Source: Niallia sp052318935 (GTDB lineage Bacteria; Bacillota; Bacilli; Bacillales; Cytobacillaceae). From it: a stretch of DNA of 64,000 nucleotides. The stretch lies in NCBI GenBank assembly GCA_052318935.1, contig JBQRKO010000005.1. One strand, written 5' to 3'. Positions 17,507 to 25,462 of the stretch are shown here, one piece after another; position 1 is the stretch's first letter; each line of letters opens with the position of its first letter. The translations under genes were made by a program, and so were the position numbers. The notes under the pieces were generated by a model. That model worked only from the letters and a program-made list of their open reading frames with translations. It was not told where the DNA came from and searched no databases.

Positions 17507-19438
17507 ATGTCAGAATTAATGAAAATATCGTTTCCTGATGGAGCTGTTAAGGAGTTTCCAGTCGGAACAACAACAGAAGAGATCGCTGCGTCTATAAGTC
17601 CTGGGTTGAGAAAAAAAGCGCTTGCCGGAAAAATTAATGGTTCTTTATATGATTTGAAAAGACCAATTAATGAAGATTGTTCTTTTGAAATAATTACACC
17701 GGAAAGAGAAGAAGCACTGGAAATTTTACGTCACAGTAGTGCTCACTTAATGGCTCAAGCGATTAAACGACTGTATAAAAATGTGAAACTAGGTGTTGGC
17801 CCTGTTATTGAAGGCGGATTTTATTATGATATTGATATCGAAGAATCTTTAACACCAGAAGATCTTCCATTAATTGAAAAAGAAATGACAAAAATCATTA
17901 ACGAAAACATTGAGGTTATCCGCAAAGAAGTAAGTCGGAATGACGCAGTTGATCTGTTTAAAGAAATGGATGACGAATATAAATTAGAGCTGATCGAAGC
18001 GATTCCAGCAGATGAAACAGTAACATTATACGAACAAGGGGAGTTTATTGACCTATGCCGCGGAGTGCATGTTCCTTCTACTGGAAAATTAAAAGAGTTT
18101 AAACTGCTAAGCATTGCAGGAGCTTATTGGCGTGGAAACAGCGACAATAAAATGCTGCAGCGTATTTATGGAACAGCGTTCTTTAAAAAAGCGGAATTAA
18201 CTGAGCATCTGCGTTTACTAGAAGAAGCAAAAGAAAGAGATCATCGTAAAATCGGAAAAGAACTAGACTTGTTTATGACATCACAAAAAGTGGGACAAGG
18301 CCTTCCTCTATGGCTGCCTAAGGGTGCGACTGTTCGCCGAATCGTAGAGCGTTATATTGTCGATAAAGAAGAAAAACTAGGATACGACCATGTGTATACT
18401 CCTATAATGGGAAGTGTCGATCTTTATAAAACATCTGGCCACTGGGATCATTATCAAGAGGATATGTTTCCTCCGATGGAAATGGATAATGAACAATTAG
18501 TGCTGCGTCCAATGAATTGTCCTCACCATATGGTCGTGTATAAAAATGATATTCACAGCTACAGAGAACTGCCAATTCGTATTGCAGAACTGGGAACGAT
18601 GCACCGTTACGAGATGTCTGGAGCATTATCTGGTTTACAGCGCGTTCGCGGCATGACATTAAATGATGCACATATTTTTGTTCGTCCAGACCAAATTAAG
18701 GATGAATTTAAACGGGTTGTAAATCTTGTTTTAGATGTTTATAAAGATTTTGATATTACCGAGTATTCGTTCCGTTTATCTTACCGCGATCCGGAAGATA
18801 CAGAAAAATATTTTGATGACGATGAAATGTGGAACAAAGCACAAAGCATGTTAAAAGAGGCAATGGATGATCTTGGTTTAGACTATTTTGAAGCAGAGGG
18901 AGAAGCGGCGTTCTACGGCCCTAAACTGGATGTTCAAGTGAAAACAGCACTAGGGAAAGAAGAAACGCTTTCTACTGTTCAATTAGACTTCTTGCTTCCT
19001 GAACGATTTGATTTAACATATGTTGGTGAAGACGGAAAACAACATCGTCCAGTTGTTATTCACCGCGGTGTTGTATCAACAATGGAAAGATTTATTGCTT
19101 TCCTTATTGAAGAGTATAAGGGCGCGTTCCCAACATGGTTATCACCAGTGCAGGTTCAAGTTATTCCAGTTTCACCTTCTGTTCATTTTGATTACGCGAA
19201 ACAAGTACAAGAAAAATTACAGCTGCAAGGATTCCGTGTAGAGTTAGATGAACGTGATGAAAAAATCGGCTATAAAATCCGTGAAGCACAAATGAGAAAA
19301 ATCCCATATATGCTAGTACTTGGTGATAAAGAAGTAGAAGAACAAGCGGTAAATGTTCGTAAATATGGCGAGCAAAAATCAGAAACGGTTCCATTTGATG
19401 CATTTTTAGAAAACTTAAAAATAGAAGTAAGCCGTTAA
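17507..19438 (+). CDS. thrS: Threonyl-tRNA synthetase
   Basis: Class II synthetase of 643 residues, the same length as B. subtilis ThrS. The TGS domain is at 1-63. The editing domain (about 65-240) has the zinc-type motif HSSAHLMAQAIKR and later CRGVHVPSTGKLKEF. The catalytic core (about 270-540) has motif 1 near LPKGATVRRIVERY, MNCPHHMVVYK with the zinc cysteine and histidine, motif 2 near HRYEMSGALSGLQRVRGM, and motif 3 near RPVVIHRGVVSTMERF. The C-terminal anticodon-binding domain has VPVSPSVHF-like IPVSPSVHFDYA and RVELDERDEKIGYKIREAQ. Shine-Dalgarno is AAAGGAGGA. It is controlled by the T-box upstream. Confidence 0.97.
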   Translation: MSELMKISFPDGAVKEFPVGTTTEEIAASISPGLRKKALAGKINGSLYDLKRPINEDCSFEIITPEREEALEILRHSSAHLMAQAIKRLYKNVKLGVGPVIEGGFYYDIDIEESLTPEDLPLIEKEMTKIINENIEVIRKEVSRNDAVDLFKEMDDEYKLELIEAIPADETVTLYEQGEFIDLCRGVHVPSTGKLKEFKLLSIAGAYWRGNSDNKMLQRIYGTAFFKKAELTEHLRLLEEAKERDHRKIGKELDLFMTSQKVGQGLPLWLPKGATVRRIVERYIVDKEEKLGYDHVYTPIMGSVDLYKTSGHWDHYQEDMFPPMEMDNEQLVLRPMNCPHHMVVYKNDIHSYRELPIRIAELGTMHRYEMSGALSGLQRVRGMTLNDAHIFVRPDQIKDEFKRVVNLVLDVYKDFDITEYSFRLSYRDPEDTEKYFDDDEMWNKAQSMLKEAMDDLGLDYFEAEGEAAFYGPKLDVQVKTALGKEETLSTVQLDFLLPERFDLTYVGEDGKQHRPVVIHRGVVSTMERFIAFLIEEYKGAFPTWLSPVQVQVIPVSPSVHFDYAKQVQEKLQLQGFRVELDERDEKIGYKIREAQMRKIPYMLVLGDKEVEEQAVNVRKYGEQKSETVPFDAFLENLKIEVSR

Positions 19439-19639
19439 ACAATCCGTATTTTTATTGAGCAAAATAAAAGAATACTAATAAGCTAAATAGACTAAAAAAG
19501 TTGTTTGTTCGAAAAAAATCATGAAAAGTATTGCATTGTATAAATAATTTTGATAAAATTTTTCTCGTTGTGATATTTCTTTCGTTGACTAATATATATC
19601 TACTGTGATATAGTTACTAAGGTAAATTGAATATGAGTT

Positions 19640-19779
19640 TGAGGAAAAGAAGAAGCACCCGCTTCTCACCTGATTGACACAAGATTCTAAAAGTAGTTAA
19701 CAGGTAATACGTGAACATTTATTAGTCTTACTATGTTTGTTATCGTAAGTGTGGGTGGATTTCCATCCACACTTTTTTA
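19640..19779 (+). promoter_or_regulatory. L20 (infC operon) autoregulatory leader
   Basis: CACCCGCTTCTCACCTGATTGAC at 19657-19679, then TTTATTAGTCTTACTATG, matches the conserved primary sequence of the Bacillus L20-type leader. It ends in a strong terminator (AGTGTGGGTGGA with TCCATCCACACT and a T run, 19748-19779). In this family r-protein L20, the product of rplT at the end of the operon, binds the leader and promotes termination. Confidence 0.82.
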
Positions 19780-19875
19780 TTGTTTAGCTGCATGCAAAGA
19801 ATGTTGGTACAGATATTCACTGATGAAAGCTATTACATGGAAACTGTGAACTATTTTTTCCATACGATTCAACTT

Positions 19876-19893
19876 GGAGGTCAAGTGTCAATT
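19876..19893 (+). other. Upstream mimic of the infC translation start
   Basis: GGAGGT (19876-19881), nine bases, then ATTAGT. This repeats the geometry of the true start (GGAGGT 19984-19989, nine bases, ATTAGC). It lies exactly 108 bases upstream in the same frame with no stop between, so initiation here would add 36 residues to IF3. Confidence 0.45.
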
Positions 19894-19998
19894 AGTGTTA
19901 TTAACGAGTGGGACTTGAAAAGTTTCTCCTTGTTAAAAGATAGGAACTTCTTGACCCGAACGTTGTATTCGTTCATAAACCTTGGAGGTGTATTAACT

Positions 19999-20514
19999 AT
20001 TAGCAAAGATATGATTTTAAATGAAGGTATTCGCGCTAGAGAGGTTCGACTTATTGACCAAAATGGTGAACAGCTTGGTATTAAAACAAAATTCGAAGCT
20101 CTTGAAATCGCAACACGTGTAAATCTTGATGTTGTTCTTGTTGCACCAAATGCAAAACCACCAGTAGCTCGTATTATGGACTACGGAAAATACAAGTTTG
20201 AGCAGCAGAAGAAAGAAAAAGAAGCACGTAAAAATCAAAAAGTTATTAATATTAAAGAAGTTCGCCTAAGTCCGACTATAGATGAGCATGACTTTAATAC
20301 AAAGCTTCGCAATGCTATTAAATTCCTAGAAAAAGGCGATAAGGTAAAAGCATCTATCCGTTTTAAAGGACGTGCTATTACACATAAAGAAATCGGTCAA
20401 CGTGTATTGGTTCGCTTTGCAGAATCTTGTACAGAAGTTGCCTCAGTGGAATCGCATCCGAAAATGGACGGCCGAAGCATGTTCATGACTTTAGCGCCTA
20501 AAACCGACAAGTAA
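19999..20514 (+). CDS. infC: Translation initiation factor IF-3 (ATT start)
   Basis: Binds the 30S subunit and discriminates against non-canonical starts and initiator mispairing. The reading frame is open from 19780, but homologues begin (M)ISKDMIxNxGIRAREVRLID, which places the start at ATT 19999 behind TTGGAGGT. ATT starts are a known infC feature that permits autoregulation by IF-3 itself. Length is 171 residues. The N-domain (NEGIRAREVRLIDQNGEQLG) and linker (FEQQKKEKEARKNQK) precede the C-domain (IKEVRLSPTIDEHDFNTKLR ... RFKGRAITHKEIG). It heads the rpmI-rplT operon behind the L20 leader. Confidence 0.95.
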   Translation: MSKDMILNEGIRAREVRLIDQNGEQLGIKTKFEALEIATRVNLDVVLVAPNAKPPVARIMDYGKYKFEQQKKEKEARKNQKVINIKEVRLSPTIDEHDFNTKLRNAIKFLEKGDKVKASIRFKGRAITHKEIGQRVLVRFAESCTEVASVESHPKMDGRSMFMTLAPKTDK

Positions 20515-20530
20515 AGAGGAGGAATACGAA

Positions 20531-20731
20531 ATGCCAAAAATGAAAACTCACCGTGGAGCTGCTAAACGTTTCAAAAAAACTGGCTCTGGTAAATTAAAAC
20601 GTTCACATGCTTATACAAGCCATTTATTTGCTAACAAATCTACAAAACAAAAACGCAAACTTCGCAAAGGTGCTTTAGTATCTTCTGGAGATTACAAACG
20701 CATCCGTCATTTATTAGATAACATTAAGTAA
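20531..20731 (+). CDS. rpmI: Ribosomal protein L35
   Basis: Small, highly basic 50S protein of 66 residues, the usual length. It begins MPKMKTHRGAAKRFKKTGSG, typical of L35. Shine-Dalgarno AGAGGAGG lies 17 bases behind the infC stop, and rplT follows after 27 bases, the conserved infC-rpmI-rplT order. Confidence 0.97.
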   Translation: MPKMKTHRGAAKRFKKTGSGKLKRSHAYTSHLFANKSTKQKRKLRKGALVSSGDYKRIRHLLDNIK

Positions 20732-20758
20732 TACTCAGGAAAATAGGAGGGAAACAAT

Positions 20759-21115
20759 ATGCCACGTGTTAAAGGCGGTACAGTTACACGCAAACGTCGT
20801 AAAAAAGTTCTTAAATTAGCTAAAGGTTATTTCGGTTCCAAACATACATTATACAAAGTTGCAAACCAACAAGTAATGAAATCTTTAATGTATGCATACC
20901 GCGATCGTCGTCAGAAAAAACGCGACTTCCGCAAATTATGGATTACTCGTATCAATGCAGCTGCACGTATTAACGGTTTATCTTACAGCCGTTTAATGCA
21001 CGGATTAAAAGTTGCTGGTATCGAAGTAAACCGCAAAATGCTTGCTGAGCTAGCTGTTAGCGATGAAAAAGCATTTGCTGAATTAGCTTCTGTTGCAAAA
21101 CAAAACTTAAAATAA
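20759..21115 (+). CDS. rplT: Ribosomal protein L20
   Basis: 50S assembly protein of 118 residues (B. subtilis 119). It begins MPRVKGGTVTRKRRKKVLKL, includes AKGYFGSKHTLYKVANQQVM, and contains the conserved RDFRKLWITRINAAAR. The basic N-terminal extension reaches into the ribosome. Besides its structural role it is the expected repressor of this operon through the leader at 19640. Shine-Dalgarno is TAGGAGGG, and a terminator follows. Confidence 0.97.
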   Translation: MPRVKGGTVTRKRRKKVLKLAKGYFGSKHTLYKVANQQVMKSLMYAYRDRRQKKRDFRKLWITRINAAARINGLSYSRLMHGLKVAGIEVNRKMLAELAVSDEKAFAELASVAKQNLK

Positions 21116-21123
21116 TTACTGAA

Positions 21124-21155
21124 AAAAGAAGGTATACGGTTACCTTCTTTTTTTG
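21124..21155 (+). terminator. Terminator after rplT
   Basis: GAAGGTA pairs with TACCTTC, flanked by an A run and followed by seven T. Confidence 0.85.
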
Positions 21156-21289
21156 CGTATATGGGTTTGTCTAATATAATAGGAGAGACAGCGGGAAAAA
21201 CGAGTGCTAAAGTGAAGAAAAAAACAATGCCCCTCTTTAAAGCATATTAGTCCGCACCTTCACCGATAAACTATCAGATTGAAAACAAA

Positions 21290-21472
21290 GGCTATATTAA
21301 AGCTCATTGTTGATTTTGGCACTTTGTTTATTGGAGTGGAAGGCGTGAGACTCCTGCGAGATAAGCGAGTCAAAGGGAGACCCCACAGGAGCAAAGCGAC
21401 GAGGAGGCTCCCGGACCGCCCGCGGAAAGCGAACGCCTCTCGCTGCAATCAACAGGCAAGTTTAACAGAGCC
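21290..21472 (+). repeat. Family B repeat, subtype B2
   Basis: About 183 bases: left AAAGCTCATTGTTGATTTTG, core GTGAGACTCCTGCG, AGGGAGACCCCACAGGAGC, GACGAGGAGGCTCCCGGACC, CGCGGAAAGCGAACGCC, and right CAATCAACAGGCAAGTTTAA. An inverted copy is at 26611-26793 and a core-deleted one at 2709. It lies between rplT and ysdA. Confidence 0.82.
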
Positions 21473-21491
21473 AAAATAAAAGGAGGAAAAA

Positions 21492-21773
21492 ATGAACTAC
21501 ATTCTATACATACTAGCAATTTATTTCGTTTTTATTAATATAGTTGGTTATTTTTTGATGAAAGTCGATAAAAAGCGAGCGACTAAACATCAATATCGAA
21601 TAAGTGAAAAGACGTTATGGAGCATTGCCTTTCTTTTTGGCTCTATTGGCTTAACAGTGGGCATGAATACTTTTCGGCATAAAACAAAACATACGAATTT
21701 TAAAGTAGGGCTGCCGTTATTATCATTGCTTGAAATAGGAATTATCGCTTATATTCTGTTCCTATTGTCATAA
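21492..21773 (+). CDS. ysdA: DUF1294 membrane protein YsdA
   Basis: Small membrane protein of 93 residues, DUF1294, unknown function. It has three hydrophobic segments. Family hallmarks are YFLMKVDKKRATKHQYRISE and FLFGSIGLTVGMNTFRHKTK, followed by the terminal helix. Shine-Dalgarno AAAGGAGG. It lies downstream of rplT as in B. subtilis, with repeat B2 between them. Confidence 0.9.
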   Translation: MNYILYILAIYFVFINIVGYFLMKVDKKRATKHQYRISEKTLWSIAFLFGSIGLTVGMNTFRHKTKHTNFKVGLPLLSLLEIGIIAYILFLLS

Positions 21774-21830
21774 AAAGCAAGACCGCATTATACAATGAAG
21801 TAACAGCTAGATTCTACAGAACTGAAGGTG

Positions 21831-22424
21831 ATGAAGGTGAATGAACAATTATCGATGTTATTTGTGATGATTGAATTAAGCGGGATTTTTGCACCAATCG
21901 CATTTATTCTTTTTCATACGGCAAGGCAAGTGTTGTTTATTCCTCCGATGATTGTTTGTATTGCTGGAGGAATTCTTTTTGGAATCACATTAGGAACGAT
22001 TTATTCGATTATTGGCTTGACACTAAATTGTATCTTTTTTTATCTTATCATTCATAAGTTCCCGAAAATACATCGTAAACTTTCCGTGTTAAAAAAACGC
22101 TGGTTTGGAGAATTTCGAAATTTAACCGTCGGACAAATCACCGTACTTCGCCTCATTCCCTTTATTAACTATCATTTATTAAACTTTTGCTTGTTGGAAA
22201 AAAGACAGGGTATAAAAGATTATATAAAATATGCATGTATAAGCAACATCCCGTTAGCATTTTTTTATACGATTTTTGGACAGTTTATTAAACAATTTAC
22301 GCCGACGATGATGATCATCATCTTATTTTCCTTATGCATCCTTGTGTATATTTTAAGGGAAAAAGTGACCATCATTAAGTGGAAAGAATTTTTTAAAGAA
22401 GCACATGAAATTCAAAAAAGCTAA
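21831..22424 (+). CDS. VTT-domain (TVP38/TMEM64-type) membrane protein
   Basis: Integral membrane protein of about 197 residues with VTT/DedA-superfamily features: VLFIPPMIVCIAGGILFG, then the GTIYSIIGLTLNCIFFYLI pattern, and further on RLIPFINYHLLNFCLLE. B. subtilis YtxB, encoded near ytxC and thrS, is of this family, so this may be a displaced counterpart, but that is inference. Such proteins act in membrane lipid or undecaprenyl-phosphate handling in other systems. The start is uncertain: GTG 21828, ATG 21831 and ATG 21855 are in frame, and GAAGGTGA motifs precede them. Its 3' end overlaps a hairpin shared with ysdB. Confidence 0.72.
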   Translation: MKVNEQLSMLFVMIELSGIFAPIAFILFHTARQVLFIPPMIVCIAGGILFGITLGTIYSIIGLTLNCIFFYLIIHKFPKIHRKLSVLKKRWFGEFRNLTVGQITVLRLIPFINYHLLNFCLLEKRQGIKDYIKYACISNIPLAFFYTIFGQFIKQFTPTMMIIILFSLCILVYILREKVTIIKWKEFFKEAHEIQKS

Positions 22425-22445
22425 AACAAAATCGTTTTAGCTTTC
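22416..22445 (-). terminator. Terminator hairpin between the VTT gene and ysdB
   Basis: AAAGCTAAAAC pairs with GTTTTAGCTTT. On the minus strand it is followed by TTTTTTGAA, so it mainly ends ysdB transcription. Confidence 0.65.
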
Positions 22446-22483
22446 AGGCTGATGGCAAACACGATCTACAATAGAAGATCGCT

Positions 22484-22846
22484 TTAAATTTTTGGCAAGT
22501 TCCACTGTATTTTTGCATGTGGATAAGTAGATTGAATAGAATTCTCTATAAATAGTTTATCTTCCTTCATAAGTTTTGTGTCAAACGGTTCTGTTGGCCA
22601 AATCAAAATACTAACTACATTGCTGGATGAAGGATTGTTATCAACGTATTTTTCTCCTTCGAATAAAAAACCTTTATACGTCAAAAGAAAATTCATTCGC
22701 ACATTTTTAGGGTCATCCAATAAATAATATTTGTTTTGTCTGCGATAGAATGCCAGTTTTCTTTCTGGTTTTAGGAAAAATGCAACGATGCGATAAAGGA
22801 TAAATAGAATAAGTGCAAGCAATAATGAACGCAATATCCACATCAT
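22484..22846 (-). CDS. ysdB: YsdB-like membrane-anchored protein
   Basis: Protein of 120 residues with one N-terminal transmembrane helix (about 5-25) and a soluble domain. It resembles B. subtilis YsdB, a sigma-W-associated protein, in segments such as KYYLLDDPKNVRMNFLLTYK and GFLFEGEKY, followed by SILIWP. Function is unknown. In B. subtilis ysdA-ysdB-ysdC lie together; here the order is kept but a VTT gene is interposed. The ATG has GGAGGC upstream on the minus strand. Its promoter region faces ysdC divergently. Confidence 0.82.
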   Translation of the reverse strand: MMWILRSLLLALILFILYRIVAFFLKPERKLAFYRRQNKYYLLDDPKNVRMNFLLTYKGFLFEGEKYVDNNPSSSNVVSILIWPTEPFDTKLMKEDKLFIENSIQSTYPHAKIQWNLPKI

Positions 22847-23077
22847 ATAAAAGCCTCCAATGAAATTGTCATTAAGATTACAATTAACTAATGTTATACG
22901 TTCAAAAAGTTAAAAGGTTTCATTTTTTTTGAAAAAATTTTATGTCTTTAAATCATTAATTTGGAGAAAAAGTAATTATTTTAATAGAAAAAGGAAAAAG
23001 TGATATACTAGGAACATAATTTATTACCTAGTATAATAAGAATTGTTTGGACAACTAACATTAAGGGAGTCGAAATA

Positions 23078-24163
23078 ATGAAAAAAATGGATGAAACGTT
23101 ACTCATGTTAAAGGAATTAACAGACGCTAAAGGGATTCCTGGCAATGAGCAGGAACCAAGAGAAGTCATGAAAAAATACATAACTCCACATGCAGATGAA
23201 GTTACTACCGATAATTTAGGCAGTTTAATTGCCAAAAAAATCGGCAATGAAAAAGGTCCGAAAATTATGGTAGCTGGACATTTAGATGAAGTTGGTTTTA
23301 TGATCACCCGTATTGATGACAAAGGCTTTCTTTATTTTCAAACAGTAGGAGGCTGGTGGTCACAAGTCATGCTGGCACAGCGAGTAACCATTGTCACAAA
23401 AAATGGGGAGCTTACAGGTGTGATTGGTTCAAAGCCACCGCATATTCTACCACCGGAAGCACGTAAAAAACCAGTTGAAATAAAAGATATGTTTATTGAT
23501 ATTGGTGCGTCGTCAAAAGAAGAAGCCGGGGAGTGGGGCGTTAGACCTGGTGATATGGTCGTTCCGTATTTTGAATTTACTGTGATGAATAATGAAAAAA
23601 TGCTGCTTGCAAAAGCATGGGATAACCGGATTGGTTGTGCAATTGCAATTGATGTACTAAAAGGATTAAAAACAGCCGAACACGAAAACATTGTATACGG
23701 TGTTGGAACGGTTCAAGAAGAAGTTGGGTTGCGCGGTGCAAAAACAGCTGCGCAAAAAATTAAACCAGATATTGCTTTTGCTGTGGATGTTGGCATCGCC
23801 GGAGATACACCTGGAATAACGGAAAAAGAAGCATTAAGCAAAATGGGAAAAGGTCCACAAATTATTTTATACGATGCATCAATGGTGTCCCATAAAGGAT
23901 TAAGAGATTTAGTAACAGATACAGCAGATAAATTGGAAATTCCTTACCAATTTGACAGTGTACCTGGAGGTGGAACAGATTCAGGGGCTATTCACTTAAC
24001 ACATGATGGTGTACCAGCACTTTCTATTACCATTGCAACACGTTATATTCATTCTCATGCAGCTATGCTTCATCGAGATGATTATGAAAATGCTGTAAAA
24101 TTAATTATCGAAGTGATAAAAAAATTAGATCGTGAAACTGTGGATAGGCTGACATTTTCATAA
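23078..24163 (+). CDS. ysdC: M42-family aminopeptidase YsdC
   Basis: Cytoplasmic metallo-aminopeptidase of the M42 (glutamyl aminopeptidase/TET) family, 361 residues, same length as B. subtilis YsdC. Two-zinc site residues are visible: the histidine and aspartate in VAGHLDEVGFMI, the aspartate in KAWDNRIGC, glutamates in TVQEEVGLRGA, AVDVGIAGDTPG, and the final histidine in RYIHSHAAM. Homologues were once labelled endoglucanases, but the fold is peptidase. Shine-Dalgarno AAGGGAG. It is monocistronic by spacing and followed by a terminator. Confidence 0.92.
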   Translation: MKKMDETLLMLKELTDAKGIPGNEQEPREVMKKYITPHADEVTTDNLGSLIAKKIGNEKGPKIMVAGHLDEVGFMITRIDDKGFLYFQTVGGWWSQVMLAQRVTIVTKNGELTGVIGSKPPHILPPEARKKPVEIKDMFIDIGASSKEEAGEWGVRPGDMVVPYFEFTVMNNEKMLLAKAWDNRIGCAIAIDVLKGLKTAEHENIVYGVGTVQEEVGLRGAKTAAQKIKPDIAFAVDVGIAGDTPGITEKEALSKMGKGPQIILYDASMVSHKGLRDLVTDTADKLEIPYQFDSVPGGGTDSGAIHLTHDGVPALSITIATRYIHSHAAMLHRDDYENAVKLIIEVIKKLDRETVDRLTFS

Positions 24164-24186
24164 AATATATACTGTTTTTTAATCGT

Positions 24187-24230
24187 TCGAGAGAGAAGTT
24201 ATCTTAGTGGCCTTCTCTCTTTTTTTTTGG
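24187..24230 (+). terminator. Terminator after ysdC
   Basis: GAGAGAGAAG pairs with CCTTCTCTC and is followed by nine T. It overlaps the 3' end of the convergent gene at 24204. Confidence 0.75.
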
Positions 24231-24740
24231 CCAGACTGTATAACTGAAGCTGATGATAAAATCAATGCCAAGAATAATAGACCAAATTTTTATCAAACGG
24301 ATAAAGGGATCTGTTTGTTGTGGGTTATTGATCCAAGTAATGATGATAAGCAATAAGGAAGTGCCAATCACATAAGATAATAAGTGACGCAGCCACCCCG
24401 TTCTTTCTTTTTTTGCATGCTCCTGTCCGTATTTTTTCTCTGGCTTTGGACCGTTTGCAAATTGATAGGCAAAGCGCTGATCCATCCATTTAATAAGCTG
24501 ATGCCCAAATCCTATTGTAACTCCAATATAAACGGCTGCTAATCCATGGACAGTAGATGCTGGACTGCCGTTTTTTAAATCAACAACTGTGAATAAAAGT
24601 AAAAACAAATCAATGAAAGGCGTAAGCAATAACAAAATATTTCCTAATTTTTTTTGATGGAAAATATACCGGCAGCATAACCCGACCGTAACGACTATCC
24701 AAAAAGCAATTTCACAGCCTATAATCAAATAACCAATCAT
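24204..24740 (-). CDS. Multi-pass membrane protein divergent from a TetR regulator
   Basis: Unrecognised membrane protein of 178 residues with about five hydrophobic segments: near 4-24, 34-54, 60-78, then a soluble loop (FANGPKPEKKYGQEHAKKE) and two C-terminal helices. The start is ATG 24740 with Shine-Dalgarno AGGAGG; the longer frame upstream runs through the promoter and operator. It is transcribed away from the tetR gene at 24830. A perfect palindrome (24759-24774) overlaps its probable -10 (TATAAT on the minus strand, 24771-24776), so it is probably repressed by that TetR protein. Transport or envelope-stress roles are possible; nothing in the sequence fixes one. Confidence 0.75.
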   Translation of the reverse strand: MIGYLIIGCEIAFWIVVTVGLCCRYIFHQKKLGNILLLLTPFIDLFLLLFTVVDLKNGSPASTVHGLAAVYIGVTIGFGHQLIKWMDQRFAYQFANGPKPEKKYGQEHAKKERTGWLRHLLSYVIGTSLLLIIITWINNPQQTDPFIRLIKIWSIILGIDFIISFSYTVWPKKKREGH

Positions 24741-24758
24741 AATAAATCCTCCTGTTTT

Positions 24759-24801
24759 TAATACAGATGTATTATAAAAATAAAATAACACAACTGTATT
24801 A
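24759..24801. promoter_or_regulatory. Twin palindromic operators in the divergent promoter region
   Basis: Site 1 at 24759-24774 is the perfect palindrome TAATACAGATGTATTA. Site 2 at 24786-24801 is the variant TAACACAACTGTATTA. Their starts are 27 bases apart. Site 1 overlaps the minus-strand -10 of the membrane gene; site 2 covers the -35 region of tetR (its -10 TATACT is at 24818-24823). Confidence 0.72.
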
Positions 24802-24829
24802 AAAAAACAATAGATGATATACTGAATAT

Positions 24830-25414
24830 ATGCCGAAAATAGTTGATCATAAAAAACAAAAAGAAAAAATTGCAAAAGCAACCTGGAGTGTAATTAAAAA
24901 AGTTGGAATTGAAAAAGCTTCTGTCCGGACAATAGCAGAAGAAGCAGAACTATCTGTCGGTGCTTTGCGCCACTATTTTAAAACACAATCAGAGTTGCTG
25001 CAGTTTACGATGAAACTTGCATCTGAAAGAGTGAATGAGCGAATTTCTTCCTTAACTTTTAGCGAAGATGTATTAGAAGATATCTGTTCCGTATTATACG
25101 AACTTCTTCCATTGGATAAGGAAAGAAAAGAAGAAATGGAGGTTTATTTTGAATTCACGAAAAAGTCTTTTGTTGATTCAAATATTATTGCAATACGAAA
25201 CCAAATATATAAAGAATTAGAATTAGGCATTAGCCGTTGTATCGAGTATTTAATCCAAAGCGGCAAAGCGTCTCCTACTTTATCTATTCCTTTAGAAGTT
25301 GCACGATTATTTGCGCTAATTGATGGGTTGGCGTTGCATGGATTAATGAATGAAATAGAGGAAGAAAAAATAAAAGAAATTGTAAAACTGCATGTACAAT
25401 CGTTGTGTAAATAG
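24830..25414 (+). CDS. TetR/AcrR-family regulator
   Basis: Regulator of 194 residues. The N-terminal helix-turn-helix (about 10-55) shows KIAKATWSVIKKVGIEKASV, then RTIAEEAELSVGALRHYFKT. The C-terminal ligand and dimer domain resembles the TetR_C_6 (BetI-like) type. It is divergent from the membrane gene at 24204, with two operators between. There is no Shine-Dalgarno before ATG 24830, and the extended -10 (TGATATACT, 24815-24823) predicts a start site at about 24830, so the mRNA is probably leaderless. A hairpin terminator follows. Confidence 0.88.
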   Translation: MPKIVDHKKQKEKIAKATWSVIKKVGIEKASVRTIAEEAELSVGALRHYFKTQSELLQFTMKLASERVNERISSLTFSEDVLEDICSVLYELLPLDKERKEEMEVYFEFTKKSFVDSNIIAIRNQIYKELELGISRCIEYLIQSGKASPTLSIPLEVARLFALIDGLALHGLMNEIEEEKIKEIVKLHVQSLCK

Positions 25415-25422
25415 GAATACTG

Positions 25423-25462
25423 AAATAAGTAAGAGGTCCCTATAAGAGACCTCTTACTTATT
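25423..25462. terminator. Bidirectional terminator between tetR and the AI-2E gene
   Basis: AATAAGTAAGAGGTC pairs with GACCTCTTACTTATT almost perfectly. It separates two convergent genes. Confidence 0.85.

Noticed and set aside
19780..19998. Open frame extending infC upstream to ATG 19780
   Set aside because: It begins right after the leader terminator with no Shine-Dalgarno, and homologous IF-3 proteins start at ISKDM. The ATT at 19999 with TTGGAGGT is the real start. The in-frame mimic is reported as a finding instead.
23008..23691. Minus-strand frames within ysdC
   Set aside because: Antisense shadows of the M42 peptidase reading frame.
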